From contig JADDOH010001963.1 of NCBI GenBank assembly GCA_016648135.1, positions 1 to 64,000 on the forward strand: a DNA stretch of 64,000 nucleotides, given 5' to 3'. The first letter of the stretch is position 1; each line of letters begins with the position of its first letter. Of the stretch, positions 34,101 to 44,349 are shown piece by piece. Source of the DNA: Agrypnia vestita. Lineage: Eukaryota; Arthropoda; Insecta; Trichoptera; Phryganeidae. Position numbers and translations under genes: made by a program. The notes beneath the pieces are model-generated. The model ran no database searches. It was not told the DNA's origin and saw only the letters and a list, made by a program, of their open reading frames with translations.

Positions 34101-34356
34101 AACTTATTGTTATTTTCAGAAAAGGTCTGTGAGTATAACATCTGCGTTCCACTGTGTATACAATCTCGAGTCGTGGGTTTCATCCGAGTCCTATCTGACC
34201 ACCGTTACTGGTGTTGATTTAGTTTTCTCACTCATCACTGCTGTTTTTCCTTCACAGGTGGAAGACATCCGAGGAGACCCCGACTCCAAGGAGTACACGC
34301 ACATACGCAAGGTGGTGGAGAGGCACGTGCGGGAGCGGGCGGGCTGCGAGCAGTGA
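27860..34356 (+). CDS. LSM12: LSM12 homologue (three exons)
   Basis: Join 27860-28162, 31138-31272, 34258-34356: 178 codons, all junctions phase 0. Exon 1 has the Sm-like domain (FTIGSVVACKTCYNQDIEGE..., ILKCPSSCGKAELNDVNIVN, residues about 8-60). Exons 2 and 3 give the anticodon-binding-type (AD) domain: GQRLFLAIAKTIKDVSWVDR, ITPPYR, then SKEYTHIRKVVERH. LSM12 proteins bind RNA-associated partners (in flies and mammals they link ataxin-2-type complexes to translation and clock control). Human LSM12 is a little longer (195 residues). The gene has TE-filled introns (LINE ends in intron 1, a Tigger in intron 2) and an AATAAA at 34821. The exon 1 donor is uncertain (see that entry). Confidence 0.93.
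28365..28685 (+). repeat. LINE 3' end, copy 2, in LSM12 intron 1
   Basis: Close copy of 9655-9970, from 'gatattcttgcagacacctt' to 'gtgtctctaataaataaat'. 5'-truncated, 3' untranslated part only. Confidence 0.8.
28690..30094. other. LSM12 intron 1, AT-rich part
   Basis: No exon seen. A G-rich, purine-biased tract lies at 29130-29230 and resembles (in complement) the C-rich tracts of Penelope-like ends, but no hammerhead-like core was found beside it. Confidence 0.4.
30095..30600 (+). pseudogene. LINE 3' end ('RWFGHVERM' family), copy in LSM12 intron 1
   Basis: EFVYLGSMFSRNGEAEIDIE..., then VLRWFGHVERMSEERMVKKI and YEASVEGNRTRGRPRMT, with stops at about 30198, 30255 and 30420. Ends near the short tail 'gtgatagttag'. 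The same family occurs at 37440-38236, 43212-43600 (-), 51700-52125 and 56017-56425 (-). Confidence 0.8.
30601..31137. other. LSM12 intron 1, 3' part
   Basis: AT-rich with no recognisable feature apart from the 3' splice site (gtgttctccag) at its end. Confidence 0.5.
31138..31272 (+). CDS. LSM12: LSM12 exon 2
   Basis: VSAMSCDDPEGQRLFLAIAK through QLTITPPYR, 45 codons exactly. Acceptor ttctccag, donor CGG|GTAGGT. Confidence 0.93.
32527..33976 (-). mobile_element. Tigger/pogo-type DNA transposon, internally deleted
   Basis: Ends CAGGTAACCCCCGTTCATCG and (inverted) CAGTAAACCCCCGTTCATCG, each just inside a TA (32525-32526 and 33977-33978). Length 1450 bp. The transposase (minus strand) is incomplete, so the copy is non-autonomous. 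It lies in LSM12 intron 2 in antisense orientation. Confidence 0.9.
32698..33633 (-). pseudogene. Tigger/jerky-like transposase, broken
   Basis: N-terminal CENP-B-type region (MSKRQCEESVKKTRN..., LKIIEMIENGGKFTIV, LAESTVRSTMQQKDRIKKAG) leads to 'FNVDETGLYWKK', the first Asp of the DDE triad. After a frame change comes FKGAKDRLTLLLVGNAS, then a jump straight to the C-terminal LLEENDEDDERMSAMKCGCN and LREAKQGNLDSFLQRGTK. The middle of the DDE domain with the second and third acidic residues is absent. Confidence 0.85.
34258..34356 (+). CDS. LSM12: LSM12 exon 3
   Basis: VEDIRGDPDSKEYTHIRKVV..., ending RAGCEQ and TGA at 34354-34356. Acceptor tttccttcacag. Confidence 0.93.
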   Translation: MEDIRGDPDSKEYTHIRKVVERHVRERAGCEQ

Positions 34357-34820
34357 CCGCGCCGGGATGCAGACGATGTGCGATATCCCTCCTGCTTCAC
34401 ACACCATTCGATTTCGTGTCCGCCGCTAACTGAGGAGACCGCCCGCGTGGAAGGACGTAACTCGCACGCACCCGCTTCTCGGGATGACCGTGTCCGGGTC
34501 GTGTCTGAGGATGTCTCGAGTCTCGGGGAATCCCGTCGCGCATAATTCAAGCGCAATTTTTTCTTTGGCGCGTCGGTACACCTCGGTATTCAGTTGGAGA
34601 TATTGTTTTCTCGTTAATTTTTGCGGTTACGTTCTTTGACGGCAGCGACTTATCCGTGCAAAAATTGTTGAAGTATGTTTAATGATCTTTATCGTAGATT
34701 CCAGTATTGTTAAAATTATTTTAAACTGCTCAGATTTTAATTTATTTTCTACTTACTAGGATGTTTGATAGATAATGATGGAAAGATTATTCTTTCAATT
34801 ATTATTCTAAGAAATTAAGA

Positions 34821-34826
34821 AATAAA
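34821..34826 (+). terminator. LSM12: polyadenylation signal of LSM12
   Basis: AATAAA about 465 bases after the stop codon, the first one in the 3' region, followed by T-rich sequence. Confidence 0.6.
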
Positions 34827-34849
34827 CCATCTTCTACTTCTTGTGTCCT

Positions 34850-36584
34850 ATCTGCTCAGTGGCGTATGCCATCATATTGCGGCACGGAAGAGCTCTATGG
34901 AGTAGACTGGCCACAATGTTCTTCTTCCAGGGCCCTGACTTCCGGCAATCTTTCCCCGCAAGAAGCGAGTACTTCTCAGGATGTCTCATCACATATCCAA
35001 TATATTCGAGCTTTTGTTATAATTGTTTATTTTCTTTATTCATCAGAACCATCGTAACACATTCATTCGTAACTCTGTCCATCCAGCTTAGATATATTTG
35101 ATCTTTTTTAGTTTGGGAAGCTTTGGCCGCGCGCGTTGAATGTGAACTATACGGTGTGTTGGGCCCCCGCATCTCAAACTATCTTTGTGAAAGCGGCTGT
35201 CACTTATTTCTAATAAGTGACTTATTAGAAATAAGTGACAGCTACTTTCTTTAAGTTCCAAAAATAATTCTCTCAGTCGTGGTATTTTTGGTAGGCAAGC
35301 TCCGTGTTACGAAACATCTATTTATACTCTTCAAGCTTCCATTCGTTAAACATACTTCAACACAGAAAAGACGCAGTGAAACGCGCATAGTCTCCTTTAT
35401 TATCGGCGGACCTCCGTATCCGGATGGACGCAGAGAGCATTACGCTCGTAGCAGTTCGCGTTCCTAATAACGAAGCGAAGAACGATGGCGGTGGCGCGGC
35501 CCACTCGCAGAGAGGACGCGAGTCACGCCGAGAGCCCAGGTGACAGTCAGTCGGGAGTTTTGGTGCGAGACGGTCAATCACGAGTATCGACGAGTTTATT
35601 ATTTGGGCTCTCGGGTGACTTGCGTCGTGTCTACGAGGACGACCGGAGTTGAAATTGAAGTATCTCATAAAAATGTAATAATTATTTTTTGAAAAAGTTT
35701 TTTTATGAATTGCAAAATGACTCCCGGGCGTGTCGAAGGCGGGGCACAGCGACTCGGGACGGTCAGCTTCTCGGGTAAACGTGAGATGTGACATTTTTCT
35801 TAATTCATAAGTTCTAAGCTATTTGCAAGTTATTAAGACGCATGATGAGAAAGGACAGGGTAGAGCTTACATTCACCTCTGCCTGTACTCCGAGTCATGG
35901 TCCGTGTTTTCTGATTGCGCATCTCAATTTCCTCAGCAAATTGACGCAATTTGTGCTGGCTGCGTCTGCACGTAAAAGAATGAGAGAAATATCACATCTA
36001 CGCCGCGTTGTCCCCTGTCTCCCCGGCTCCGCAATCAGTTTCTTCCGATCTCTGCTCCGAGGTAACCTCGACCAGTGTCCCTCGGCCAAAACGGATGAAC
36101 AAAATCGATGATTAATCCAATATTGAAGTAGAGCTCGGCGAGCGATGGAGTGGAAGTGTGCCGAGCGGTTTTTTAAATGTTTGGACGGCTCGTTGTGTCC
36201 CTCGCCGAGCTTTATATATATATATTTAGGTGTCATCCGTTCCCAGAATGCAGTGGAGGGGATGCAAAATGATTACTGATAAGTTTTAGTTTATTTTTCA
36301 TTCTCAAATATAATATTTATCTTTACTAACGTGTTTTATTTTTGTATTCTGGTTCCAGAAGCTCCCACTGTTGTATCAGTAAAATCATATTTTATTCGAT
36401 CATCCAACAGGGAGACATAATTGCTTGGTAAGACAAAATACAGAAACAAATAGTCAAATGTCTTCCACAATTAAAGGATGTCATAGATGGACATAATTAT
36501 AGACAAGTTAGTTTGATATGAATGACAGATCAAATAATTTTACAATGTCATTTAAGTGAACTGTCTATCTTGAAGTCTATCTTG
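34850..36584. other. intergenic region with a GC-richer patch
   Basis: 35390-35640 and 35840-36110 are GC-richer with unconvincing open frames on both strands. No domain or splice structure was recognised. It might hold a promoter or an untranslated first exon, but nothing proves it. Confidence 0.35.
35196..35242. repeat. 47-bp near-perfect palindrome
   Basis: Arms GCTGTCACTTATTTCTAATAA and its complement around GTGAC. It could form a cruciform or hairpin. There is no T-run typical of a Pol III terminator. Confidence 0.9.
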
Positions 36585-36790
36585 TACCAAAACTCGCCAA
36601 AACCTTTTCACAGAGTTTTAACCTCTTCCAAGGTCCAAAAATATTCAACACTCTAAACACAAAACTAAAAACTTGTAGCCATAGTCTCGCGTATTTTTCT
36701 TCAAAAGTGAAATTCTGGCTGCATGAAAAGGGAAGGAAGCACGCCCAAAACCTATTAAAAGCCGAGAAAACTAAACTTGAAAAATACTAA
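36585..36790 (+). pseudogene. LINE reverse-transcriptase last residues
   Basis: FNLFQGPKIFNTLNTKLKTC and KVKFWLHEKGRKHAQNLLKA resemble the closing segment of LINE proteins ('P.lFN.LP...k.....fk..lk.wL'). It stops at 36790 and is followed by A-rich sequence. Confidence 0.55.
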
Positions 36791-37439
36791 TACCTATATG
36801 AACATTTACTTTCATTTTATTAAATATCCAATTCAGATAAAAAAAAATTCTTTCTCTATAATATAGTATTTACACCATTATTAAATTGTAAACGTTTAAT
36901 TATTACTAACTTATTTGTTATTGGCAATAAGATTGATTCACAAAATAACTACTTTATATAAATAATAAATATTCTTAAACATATACCACTGGAAGAGCAC
37001 TCACTGTCTGCTATAATACAGTAAATTACTAGTGTAGCAGGCAGGGCGTCAAATTGTCCTCAGAAACAATAAATAAATAAAAATATTTTTGTAAACATTT
37101 ATAAACGTTGAATTGAAGTGATTGTTCCTAATTTAAATTTATCGTAAACACAAAGGGGTTGCTAATGTATATAGTGCACATGGTCAGGGAGGGGGACGAT
37201 TTTCTCTCTGCCTCACCATACGACAATACTCTTCATATTTAGTATTAAAAATATCTATTGAATTCAAAAGGTTATTATAATCTGCGCATATGTACAGTTG
37301 AACTAAAACAGATTAATATTTATTTTCATTCATTAATCAAAAATTAATCTTTTATCAGAGTGTAGTCCGTAGTGTACCGGATTCGTAGGATATTCAATTT
37401 CGCTCTTTTTTTTCTCAGTATTTATCACATGCGTGTTAA
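36791..37439. other. AT-rich spacer
   Basis: 'ttactagtgtagcaggcagg' near 37025 resembles the LINE tail 'cctagtgtggcagttatt' near 53620, so part of this is LINE 3' sequence. Nothing else was seen. Confidence 0.4.
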
Positions 37440-38236
37440 TCTTGTCAAAGACTAGCCATGCAGGCAGACTTTAAGAGGATGTATGATGTACGCAAGGAAA
37501 ATGACCTTATTATGAATGTAAACAAGTCAAAAGTGGTGGTATTCGAGCAGGAGGAAAGTAAGACAAAGTGTGGAATTCTAGTAGGCAATGAATGTTTGGA
37601 ACAGGTAGATGAGTTTGTGTACTTGGGAAGTATGTCCCATACAAGAGGGAATGTTGCGAAAGACATCGAGAGGAGAGTGATTGCGGGGAATAGGGTGAAC
37701 GGTGCTATGAATGCAATAATTTCTAATAGAAATATGCCTACCGAGGCAAGACTAGCGGTACACAATGGAATTCTGGCACCAACACCGATGCAAGGAAGTG
37801 AAGCCTGGAGCTGGCAGAAGAGGAACGAAAGTAGACAATGCAGTGGAGATAAGATCCATCAGACGTATGTGTGACAAATCCATTTACGATAGAGTAAAGA
37901 ATGAAGATGTTGGGAATGAATGTAAAGCTGGTCTTAGCTTAATTAATAGAATTAAAACAGGGTCACTCTCGGCATGTTGAGCGAATGAATGAGGAAAGAA
38001 TGGTAAGAAAAGATATATAACGCAAATGTTGACGGCGCCGGAAAGAGAGAAGTGGTGTGGAAGACTGGCACGACCAGATTAACCAGATACCGGAAGATGG
38101 TCCGGTTTAAGCCTCAAAAACCGTCGAGCTTGCTTGCGAAGATGTATGAATGTGGATGAGGCGAGAGTTGTATGTCAGGACGGAAGAAGATGGCACTCAA
38201 TCCTGTGTACTCACATGATGGTAAGTAAGTAAGTAA
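37440..38236 (+). pseudogene. LINE 3' end ('RWFGHVERM' family), longest copy
   Basis: An open stretch from 37458: MQADFKRMYDVRKENDLIMN, VNKSKVVVFEQEES, FVYLGSMSHTRGNVAKDIER, RVIAGNRVNGAMNAI, AVHNGILAPT. It then passes through several frame changes to the conserved tail and ends in a (GTAA)n microsatellite at 38219-38236. 'MNVNKSKVVVF' and 'FVYLGS' are the segments just after the RT active site. 5'-truncated and frameshifted. Confidence 0.82.
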
Positions 38237-38564
38237 AAAACTAACATAATTATTTTGTAATAATTTTAATCAATGATAAGTTAATAATAAATTAAGTCAA
38301 TTCAAACCATATAAACAAGGTACAATAAATTAATATATAAACAAAACAATCACTTTCTTCTAACTTATGATTAGCTTAAATTATTATCAATATGAAATGC
38401 ATCGCGCGTCCCCTGTTTGTGCGCAAAAAGCGCGGTGCGTACTGAGTGTACGCGGTGCCATAAACTTGGTGCGCATGTTCCATTTTTAAGTTGGATAAAT
38501 ATGAATATTCAGAACACAGTACTGGATTTTTGTCACAGGGACATCATTAATCAATGTATATCAT

Positions 38565-39005
38565 AGGTGTCTCACAGAGATGAAATTATATTTTTTACGG
38601 GAAAGAAGGTTTGGAAGTCTTTGGGTGTTCATAGGGCTTACAACCTATCGTACGGCTGGCTTAAGTGATCACTTTACACAATGTAACGTTCATCATTTCC
38701 ACCCACAATACCATGTCTATCAACTTTTTGGAAGTTGCATAGGTATATTTAAATTTTACAACATGTTCCGTTGCAACAATCGTTAGCGCGACCGGCATCC
38801 AAAGCTTTTTCATGCCCCTTAAATAACCACAGATGTCACTAATGAGTTATCTATTTTTATGATTTAGATTTTTTTTAGCAATATTCTTTACATGTGTAAA
38901 GTGATCACTTAAGCCACCCGTATGGTAGGATGTAAGCCCTATGAACACCCAGACTTCCATACCTACTTTCCCATAAGAATATAATTTCGTCTCTGTGAGA
39001 CATCT
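38565..39005. mobile_element. 441-bp foldback element
   Basis: Long inverted arms (about 130 bp each): 'gtctcacagagatgaaatta', 'tgttcatagggcttacaacc' and 'ttaagtgatcactttacac' on the left all recur as complements on the right in reverse order. No coding capacity. No clear target duplication beyond AT-rich flanks. Confidence 0.8.
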
Positions 39006-39235
39006 ATAATGTAATATATATTGATGAATATTTAACATTTCTTACTTTTATTATTAATCATTAAAATAATGGTTGATATATGTATGTAGGTATAGAGGTT
39101 TACTCACCTTGTAAGCCAACTCAAAACAAGGTAAACCAACAAAAACCTAGTATTTTTAATAATTAATATTACCTTTTGGTAATATTAATTATTAATATTA
39201 TTTTTTGGTAATATTAATTATTAATTAATTAAATA

Positions 39236-39550
39236 TATTGACCACTCGGAGTAACTCTACGTCTACCGGTTTTGATACCACTGTATCTTCGTCAGGACGG
39301 ACGCATACTAAGTATCCATTACGTATTCTAGCAAACAAATCAATTTTTGAAGGGGGGCATGGCTACGGTTATGGTGGGGGTAATTGACAAGTGGACGCCG
39401 AAATGGGTAATATATCAAGTAACGGGCTATTCACAAAATTTATATGGTTATTAATCATATTGGCTTAAGTGCTCAGGCATTCAGGCGTCCTGACGAAGAT
39501 ATAGAGGTATCGAAACCGGTAGACCTAGAGTTACTCCAAGCGGTCAATAC
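39236..39550. mobile_element. Penelope-like ends in inverted orientation
   Basis: The left arm (39236-39310, minus sense) and right arm (39483-39550, plus sense) read TCCTGACGAAGATA, then ACCGGTAGAC and AGAGTTACTCC. The region between has a G-rich tract near 39352-39390, i.e. C-rich for the left arm. 'ccacaaagttaacg' follows at 39585, as in the other copies. Confidence 0.6.
39487..39524 (+). ncRNA. hammerhead-ribozyme-like core
   Basis: GTC, CTGACGA (39490-39496), hairpin AGATA..TATC, GAA (39512-39514), ACCGGT (self-complementary helix III), A (cleavage base), GAC. GTC pairs with GAC as helix I. Every invariant base of the CTGANGA/GAAA core is present. The inverted arm at 39245-39300 (minus) has lost the G of GAA. 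Confidence 0.6.
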
Positions 39551-39599
39551 AAAGTTATTTGATTAATTAATAATCATGTCCAACCACAAAGTTAACGCT

Positions 39600-39850
39600 A
39601 TAAAAATCAAAAATATTAATATTTTTTATAAAAATCTATTTTTGCAAGGTTTTTATAATTTTTTTTAGACTTGTATTAAAGAGAATGTAATTTTACTGTT
39701 ACTGTAATGATAGATCAACTTTTTGTAAAAATGCAAACTTTGCTTTTGCATATCTCCATAACTATTGGATTAGGTCATGGTAGCATAAACATTTTCGACT
39801 TATTATCAAGGCAGGAATCCACCTGTTTTTGCTACTAGCTATGAGACACC
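39600..39850. repeat. half-copy of the CAGGG-ended MITE family
   Basis: Matches the right half of 2427-2944 ('ataactattggattaggtca', 'caaggcaggaatcca', ending 'acctgtata'). Confidence 0.6.
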
Positions 39851-39859
39851 TGTATAAGC

Positions 39860-41262
39860 GAATATTTCAACCCTATGTAAAGTACTCAATCTGCAAATCT
39901 GTAACTTTAGGAAAGAGATAGATGGTATTTTTTTTATTAATGAACCTTTTTATCTGAAATTCTAAAGTAGTATTGCATATTTTAAAGCTTTTTAAAGCAA
40001 TGTCTATTTTGGTATTTCAGTTAAATAAATATCAATAAATAAGCACGATCTAATCTCTCTCCTGCAGATTAACAGATTTGCTTTATAGAGTACTTTACGT
40101 AGAGCATGTCGATATGTATCAATAGGCAAGATGACAGACATTGCAATAACCTTCTGTAATGTAGGTATGCACACGTCTACTATTACCCAAAATAGCATTA
40201 TTTCAGTGATAAACTAAGTTTTCACGCAAATAATTGCATTTTCATCTACCTATTTATAATTTCGTGCGAAAACGCCCGCAGGTGTCATGGCGTCTACGTG
40301 ACGTCAAGTCTAGTTAAATATTGCATTGTATCTATGGCAACAGCTCAAAGACACGGTGATGAGTGCTTAGGCGTAACATCATTCGCTCTGACCGATGTTT
40401 CAGTTAAAATGGCAGATTGCGCAATTTTATACTTTTATTTTATCGAAAATCTTATTGTGTATATTAAAACTGTGTCATTTTTTAGAATCCTTTCAAAATA
40501 TTTTATTCTCTAAAATCACTTACTCTTTAATACTGTCATCATGCCTAATATACCTCTCGGCCATTCTCACGGAAGAAGTTAGAAGGCCAAAAGTACTTTT
40601 ATTCATCCCATAATGGTTCAATTCTGTGTGCACCACTGAACATTAAATATTTCTTCTACAATAACTGCAAAACTTTGTGGTAACATTAGTTATATTATTA
40701 ACAAGAAAACACTTTGCACAAACCACTAATTTGTTGAATTATCAACATATTTTGGGGCCATATTTCAGGATATGACAAATTAAAAATCCAAGTATAAGAC
40801 ACCAACAGAATCAAAAAATAAATATATGGAAGATGAATAACTAATTAAGAAGTCTAACAATCTTGATAATCGGTGTTTTCCTTATTTTTGGGACTTAGGG
40901 ACACATATTTACTTCCAGTGATGACTATACCTCATTATCTAGCAGCGAACTCTTCCGCGGTTGGATTTGAGCTGGCCAGCAGATGCGACCTATCGAGGCG
41001 TGCAAACGAGATAGCCATCTATTCAAAAGGTAGTTAATGTGGTAATTCAAAAGAATTTTTGGCCCCTTGCGCCATAAATCATATATTTTAGTTCATTTAA
41101 CATGATGAAATTTGACAAAATTAATAAAAAAAATCGAGAACAACAAATCTCTCAACCACTAGGTAGGTACTTTAGTAATAGAAATGTCACGATCTTTGTA
41201 TTAGCACAATAAATATTGCATTTTCAAATGATTTTTGAACCAAAAAATGCGTATGCTTTCAC
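39860..41262. other. no supported gene
   Basis: AT-rich DNA with short motif-free frames. Nothing firm was seen on either strand. Confidence 0.45.
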
Positions 41263-42397
41263 TAGGGATGGGTCGTCCACGTCCGTCCATCGACGAGACT
41301 ATCAACTAATTGAATTTGTCAACTAGTTGATCTATTTTCAACTTTATAGATAAAAAAATAAATCTATTATAATTTGTTTACACCACTTTTTATTGATTTT
41401 TTACATGTTTCGGGAACAGTGTTCCTTTTCTCAGATTGAGCCTTAAACTAAAGTTGACAAATAATACAGATATATTTATTTATTAATAATGTCACCACAA
41501 AGTGAAAGCCTGACTTTGAAAGATTTATTCTTCAATAAATTTATAGATAACATCTCAAATGTAAAGTATTTTTAAATTATGCTTTTATTTATAAATTTAT
41601 ATATAAATAAAAGCATAATATGTAATAAATAAATGTAAAGGTTTTTATCATTTTATTTAACTTGTATTGAAACGAATGAATTTTTCGTAATCGATTTAAG
41701 TTAGTGTAGTGATAGTCCAACGTTTTCTAAAAAATAAGTCAGATATATTGAAAAAATTCAAACTTTGATGTCGCATATCTCCATAACTATTGATATTAGT
41801 TCTTGATAGCTTTCGACTCATAATCAAGGCAGGAATATAGTCCTGCGAGGTTATTAATGTTTTCCATATAACCCTGTACACATGTAATGATATGTACCTA
41901 ATATATTTTTTTATACACACATTACTGCTTTGTACTTATTTATATTTATTATTTTTATACCCAATACTTTCACTGCTTATATATGTAGTTTATATTTATA
42001 TTTTACTGCTTACACCTGATATTGTTGTGTATATCTACTTCTTTCTTTATTATATATAGAAAGAAGTATATAAAACAATATGTATAAGCCTATAATGTGC
42101 GTAAACAAATAAATAATAAAATATTTATTTTTACATATAAGCACAAGTACTTTTTTTACTTTCCCCGAAACTATATTCCTTTGAACTTCTTTAAATTTTA
42201 AAAATTAACGTAATAAAAATAGCCAACGGTTGAGCCTTCGAGCAGCGTCGCGTCGAACCGTAGACAGTTAACCATCGTCCCGATGTTTAGATAGAACGTC
42301 CGCGACGTCCGCGTAACAAAGTTGATGCGTCAACTAGTTGACGAATTCAACTAGTTAATCGTCTCGTCGATGGACGGACGTGGACGACCCATCCCTA
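41263..42397. mobile_element. hAT-like non-autonomous element with nested insertions
   Basis: Terminal inverted repeats TAGGGATGGGTCGTCCACGT and complement extend over more than 60 bp ('ccgtccatcgacgagac', 'caactagttga'). They are flanked by 8-bp near-duplications GCTTTCAC (41255-41262) and GTTTTCAC (42398-42405). An 8-bp target duplication and TAGGG ends fit hAT-type transposons. The interior holds a Penelope-like fragment (41390-41510) and part of a CAGGG-family MITE (41636-41876), and no transposase. Confidence 0.75.
41401..41440 (-). ncRNA. hammerhead-like core, degenerate
   Basis: Minus strand: CTGAGAA, hairpin GGAACACTGTTCC, C, GAA, ACATGT, A. The G of TGANGA is changed to A, which would abolish catalysis. 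The sequence after it matches that after the core at 59246-59286. Confidence 0.45.
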
Positions 42398-43211
42398 GTT
42401 TTCACAAAATTAATGACTTTTTTCATGAGTTTTGCGATTTTTGGCAAATTTCGCAATCGCATTGCAAATTTTTTTTTTGTATCTTGAATTTCGAATAAAC
42501 TGTACTTAGAATTTCAATTTTTAGTATACATTTATTTGGTCCTGAAACATGTAGATAATTAGCACTAAAATAAATACATTAGTGGTTTATGTAATGTTTT
42601 TTTTTGGTAATAATATAAATATGTACTTCTGTTTATAGTCGCTGTACATTATTGTTGGTATTTCTTTATATAAATGTTAAAGTTTAGATTTGTAGTTTTA
42701 ATGATATCTTTGGCTATTAATAATAATCCTTCATGGTTCTCGAGGTAAGCAATTCTTGTACGAGGCTACCGGGAGATTATCCGTGTCCGTGCATCGGGTT
42801 TAGGAGCTCGCGCGCTCTTCAAAAGTCCACGAAATCAAGAAACGGTGATGAGGACTGGCAAATAAGTTTGTACGATACTAATGTGACTTATACAGGGTTA
42901 CTTGGAAAGCATTAACATCCTCGCAGGACTATATTCCTGCCTTGATTATGAGTCGGAAATGTCCAATAGTTATGGAGTTATGCAATATCAAAGTTTGTTT
43001 TTTTTTCAATATTTTTGATTTATTTTTTAAAAAATGTTGAACTATCATTACAGTAAGTTGTATCGATTAAGAAAAATTCATTTGTTTCGATATAAGTTAA
43101 ATAAAATGTTAAAAACTTTCCAATTCCAATTGGAATTTCTGCATTTATGTAATGATACATCAACGTTTTGTAAAAAATAAGTCAGAAATATTGAAAAAAA
43201 GTGCTAACTAA

Positions 43212-43600
43212 TTGACCATCACGTTGTTTCCCCATAAGGTTAGGCCGAGAGGATAGAATGCCATATTCGTCTATCTTGACACACCACTTTTGCTTCTGCT
43301 ACATTCATGCATCTTGTCATACATGTTCCACTGTTGTCGAAGCTTTTAACAGGGCCGTTCTCCAATACTTGTAGTATCTGATCGTGCCAGGCCTTTCGCG
43401 GATGCCCTCTATTCCTGTTGCCTTCAACACTCGCGCCATATATTTTCTTAACCATCCTTTCTTCGCCCGTGCGTTCTACATAACCAAACCATCTCAGCAC
43501 TCCTTTCTTTATTCTGTCTACCACACTACAGCCAGCATTACATTCATTTCTAATTTGTTTCCTCACTCTATCGACCAAAGATTTTCCAAACAAGCGTCTT
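43212..43600 (-). pseudogene. LINE 3' end ('RWFGHVERM' family)
   Basis: Frame 43647-43240 contains KSLVDRVRKQIRNECNAGCS, VVDRIKKGVLRWFGYVERTG and RGHPRKAWHDQILQVLENGP. The tail 'aactaattgaccatcacg' is at its 3' side. Confidence 0.8.
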
Positions 43601-43732
43601 GTGTGGAAAACAACAAAAAACGCAAACTTGATATTGCATAACTCCATAACTATTGATATTATATACTGATAGGTAATGGCTGCTTGAACATTTCCAATTC
43701 AAAATCAAGGCAGGAATATAGTCTTCTGTGTA

Positions 43733-43892
43733 TAGTTTTCTGGGATATTCTGCCGTGTATATGTGACCTATCTGGCCAACGTTTCGGATCCCGTTGCAGG
43801 ATCCATCATCAGGGCTGACGGATCCTGCAATGGGATCCGAAAAGTTGGCCAGAGAGGTCACATATACACGGCAGAATATCCCAGAAAACTAT
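43733..43892. repeat. 160-bp palindrome of two head-to-head Penelope-like ends
   Basis: 'tagttttctgggatattctg' at the left is mirrored by 'cagaatatcccagaaaacta' at the right, and pairing continues through 'ccgtgtatatgtgacc'. Each arm carries a hammerhead-like core: an intact one on the minus strand and a degenerate one on the plus strand. Confidence 0.85.
43778..43815 (-). ncRNA. hammerhead-ribozyme-like core
   Basis: Minus strand: GCC, CTGATGA (43812-43806), helix II GGATCC-TGCAACG-GGATCC, GAA, ACGT, T, GGC. It differs from the core at 13015-13055 in the loop and cleavage base only, and helix I (GCC/GGC) pairs. ACGT is too short for a closed hairpin but self-complementary, as in dimeric hammerheads. 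Confidence 0.6.
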
Positions 43893-44249
43893 ATCCAGAG
43901 GATTCTGAACGGCCATGAAAACCTAAGAACATTTTTATGGAATATGTATAGTCATTCGAGGTTATTAACATTTTCCAAATAACCCTGTATAGATATACAT
44001 TTTTTCCCTGAAATCGCGGGACGCTTGACAATGCATTTTCCCCAGCTGTCTTGTCCTGCATCAGGTATCTCGGAAGACGTGACGCCGGTCCGGAGACTGA
44101 CAGGATCGGCGCAACGCCGGGGAGACGAGCTCGAGAGATCCATGAGAAAGAAGCGAGGCAAACAGCGCGACTGTCTGCCCGTCGGTGGGTTGGCGGTCGG
44201 CGGCGAGGCGCCCTCTACCTGGTGGAGGGGGCGCTCGGGTCTGGCCAAC

Positions 44250-44349
44250 TTAATTCATAGTTTTGTTCTGTTGGTCATTGGCTGACGGCTGAGAGATCCT
44301 TCCGACGATTCCTTCCAGGACAATTTTGGGAGCGTTCCTAGTGCTGCAC
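44250..44349 (-). CDS. exon h (last) of the unknown gene
   Basis: Acceptor catttactttcag. Completes AG|G, then CSTRNAPKIVLEGIVGRISQ and PSANDQQNKTMN, with TAA at 44252-44250. It is the weakest of the downstream exons because the preceding intron is 3.4 kb, but phase and acceptor are right. A GC-rich stretch (44040-44249) follows as likely 3' untranslated region. No AATAAA was seen in it. Confidence 0.6.

Larger units (their letters stand above)
32060..34110. repeat. GCATGC-rich repeat, split by a Tigger element
   Basis: Both sides of the Tigger (32060-32526 and 33977-34110) carry words such as 'gagcatgctcattattagca' and 'ccgccggttgattta', which recur uninterrupted at 47930-48560 and 61425-61580. 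The repeat is made largely of palindromic GCATGC and 'aataagcatg' words and has no coding capacity. Confidence 0.75.
42893..43987. mobile_element. CAGGG-ended MITE with two nested insertions
   Basis: Ends CAGGGTTACTTGGAAA and TTTCCAAATAACCCTG, flanked by TA. It contains a LINE 3' end on the minus strand (43212-43600) and a palindromic Penelope-like pair (43733-43892). Inner words ('ccttgattatgagtcggaaa', 'ataactccataactattgat') are shared with the MITEs at 2427 and 41636. Confidence 0.7.

Noticed and set aside
35357..35794. Minus-strand frame of 145 codons
   Set aside because: GC-richer patch without a motif or convincing splice partner. It may be regulatory DNA but there is no evidence for a gene.
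38219..38236. (GTAA)n run as a possible CRISPR-like or satellite array
   Set aside because: It is a short microsatellite at the 3' end of a LINE copy. No spacer-repeat structure exists anywhere in the window.
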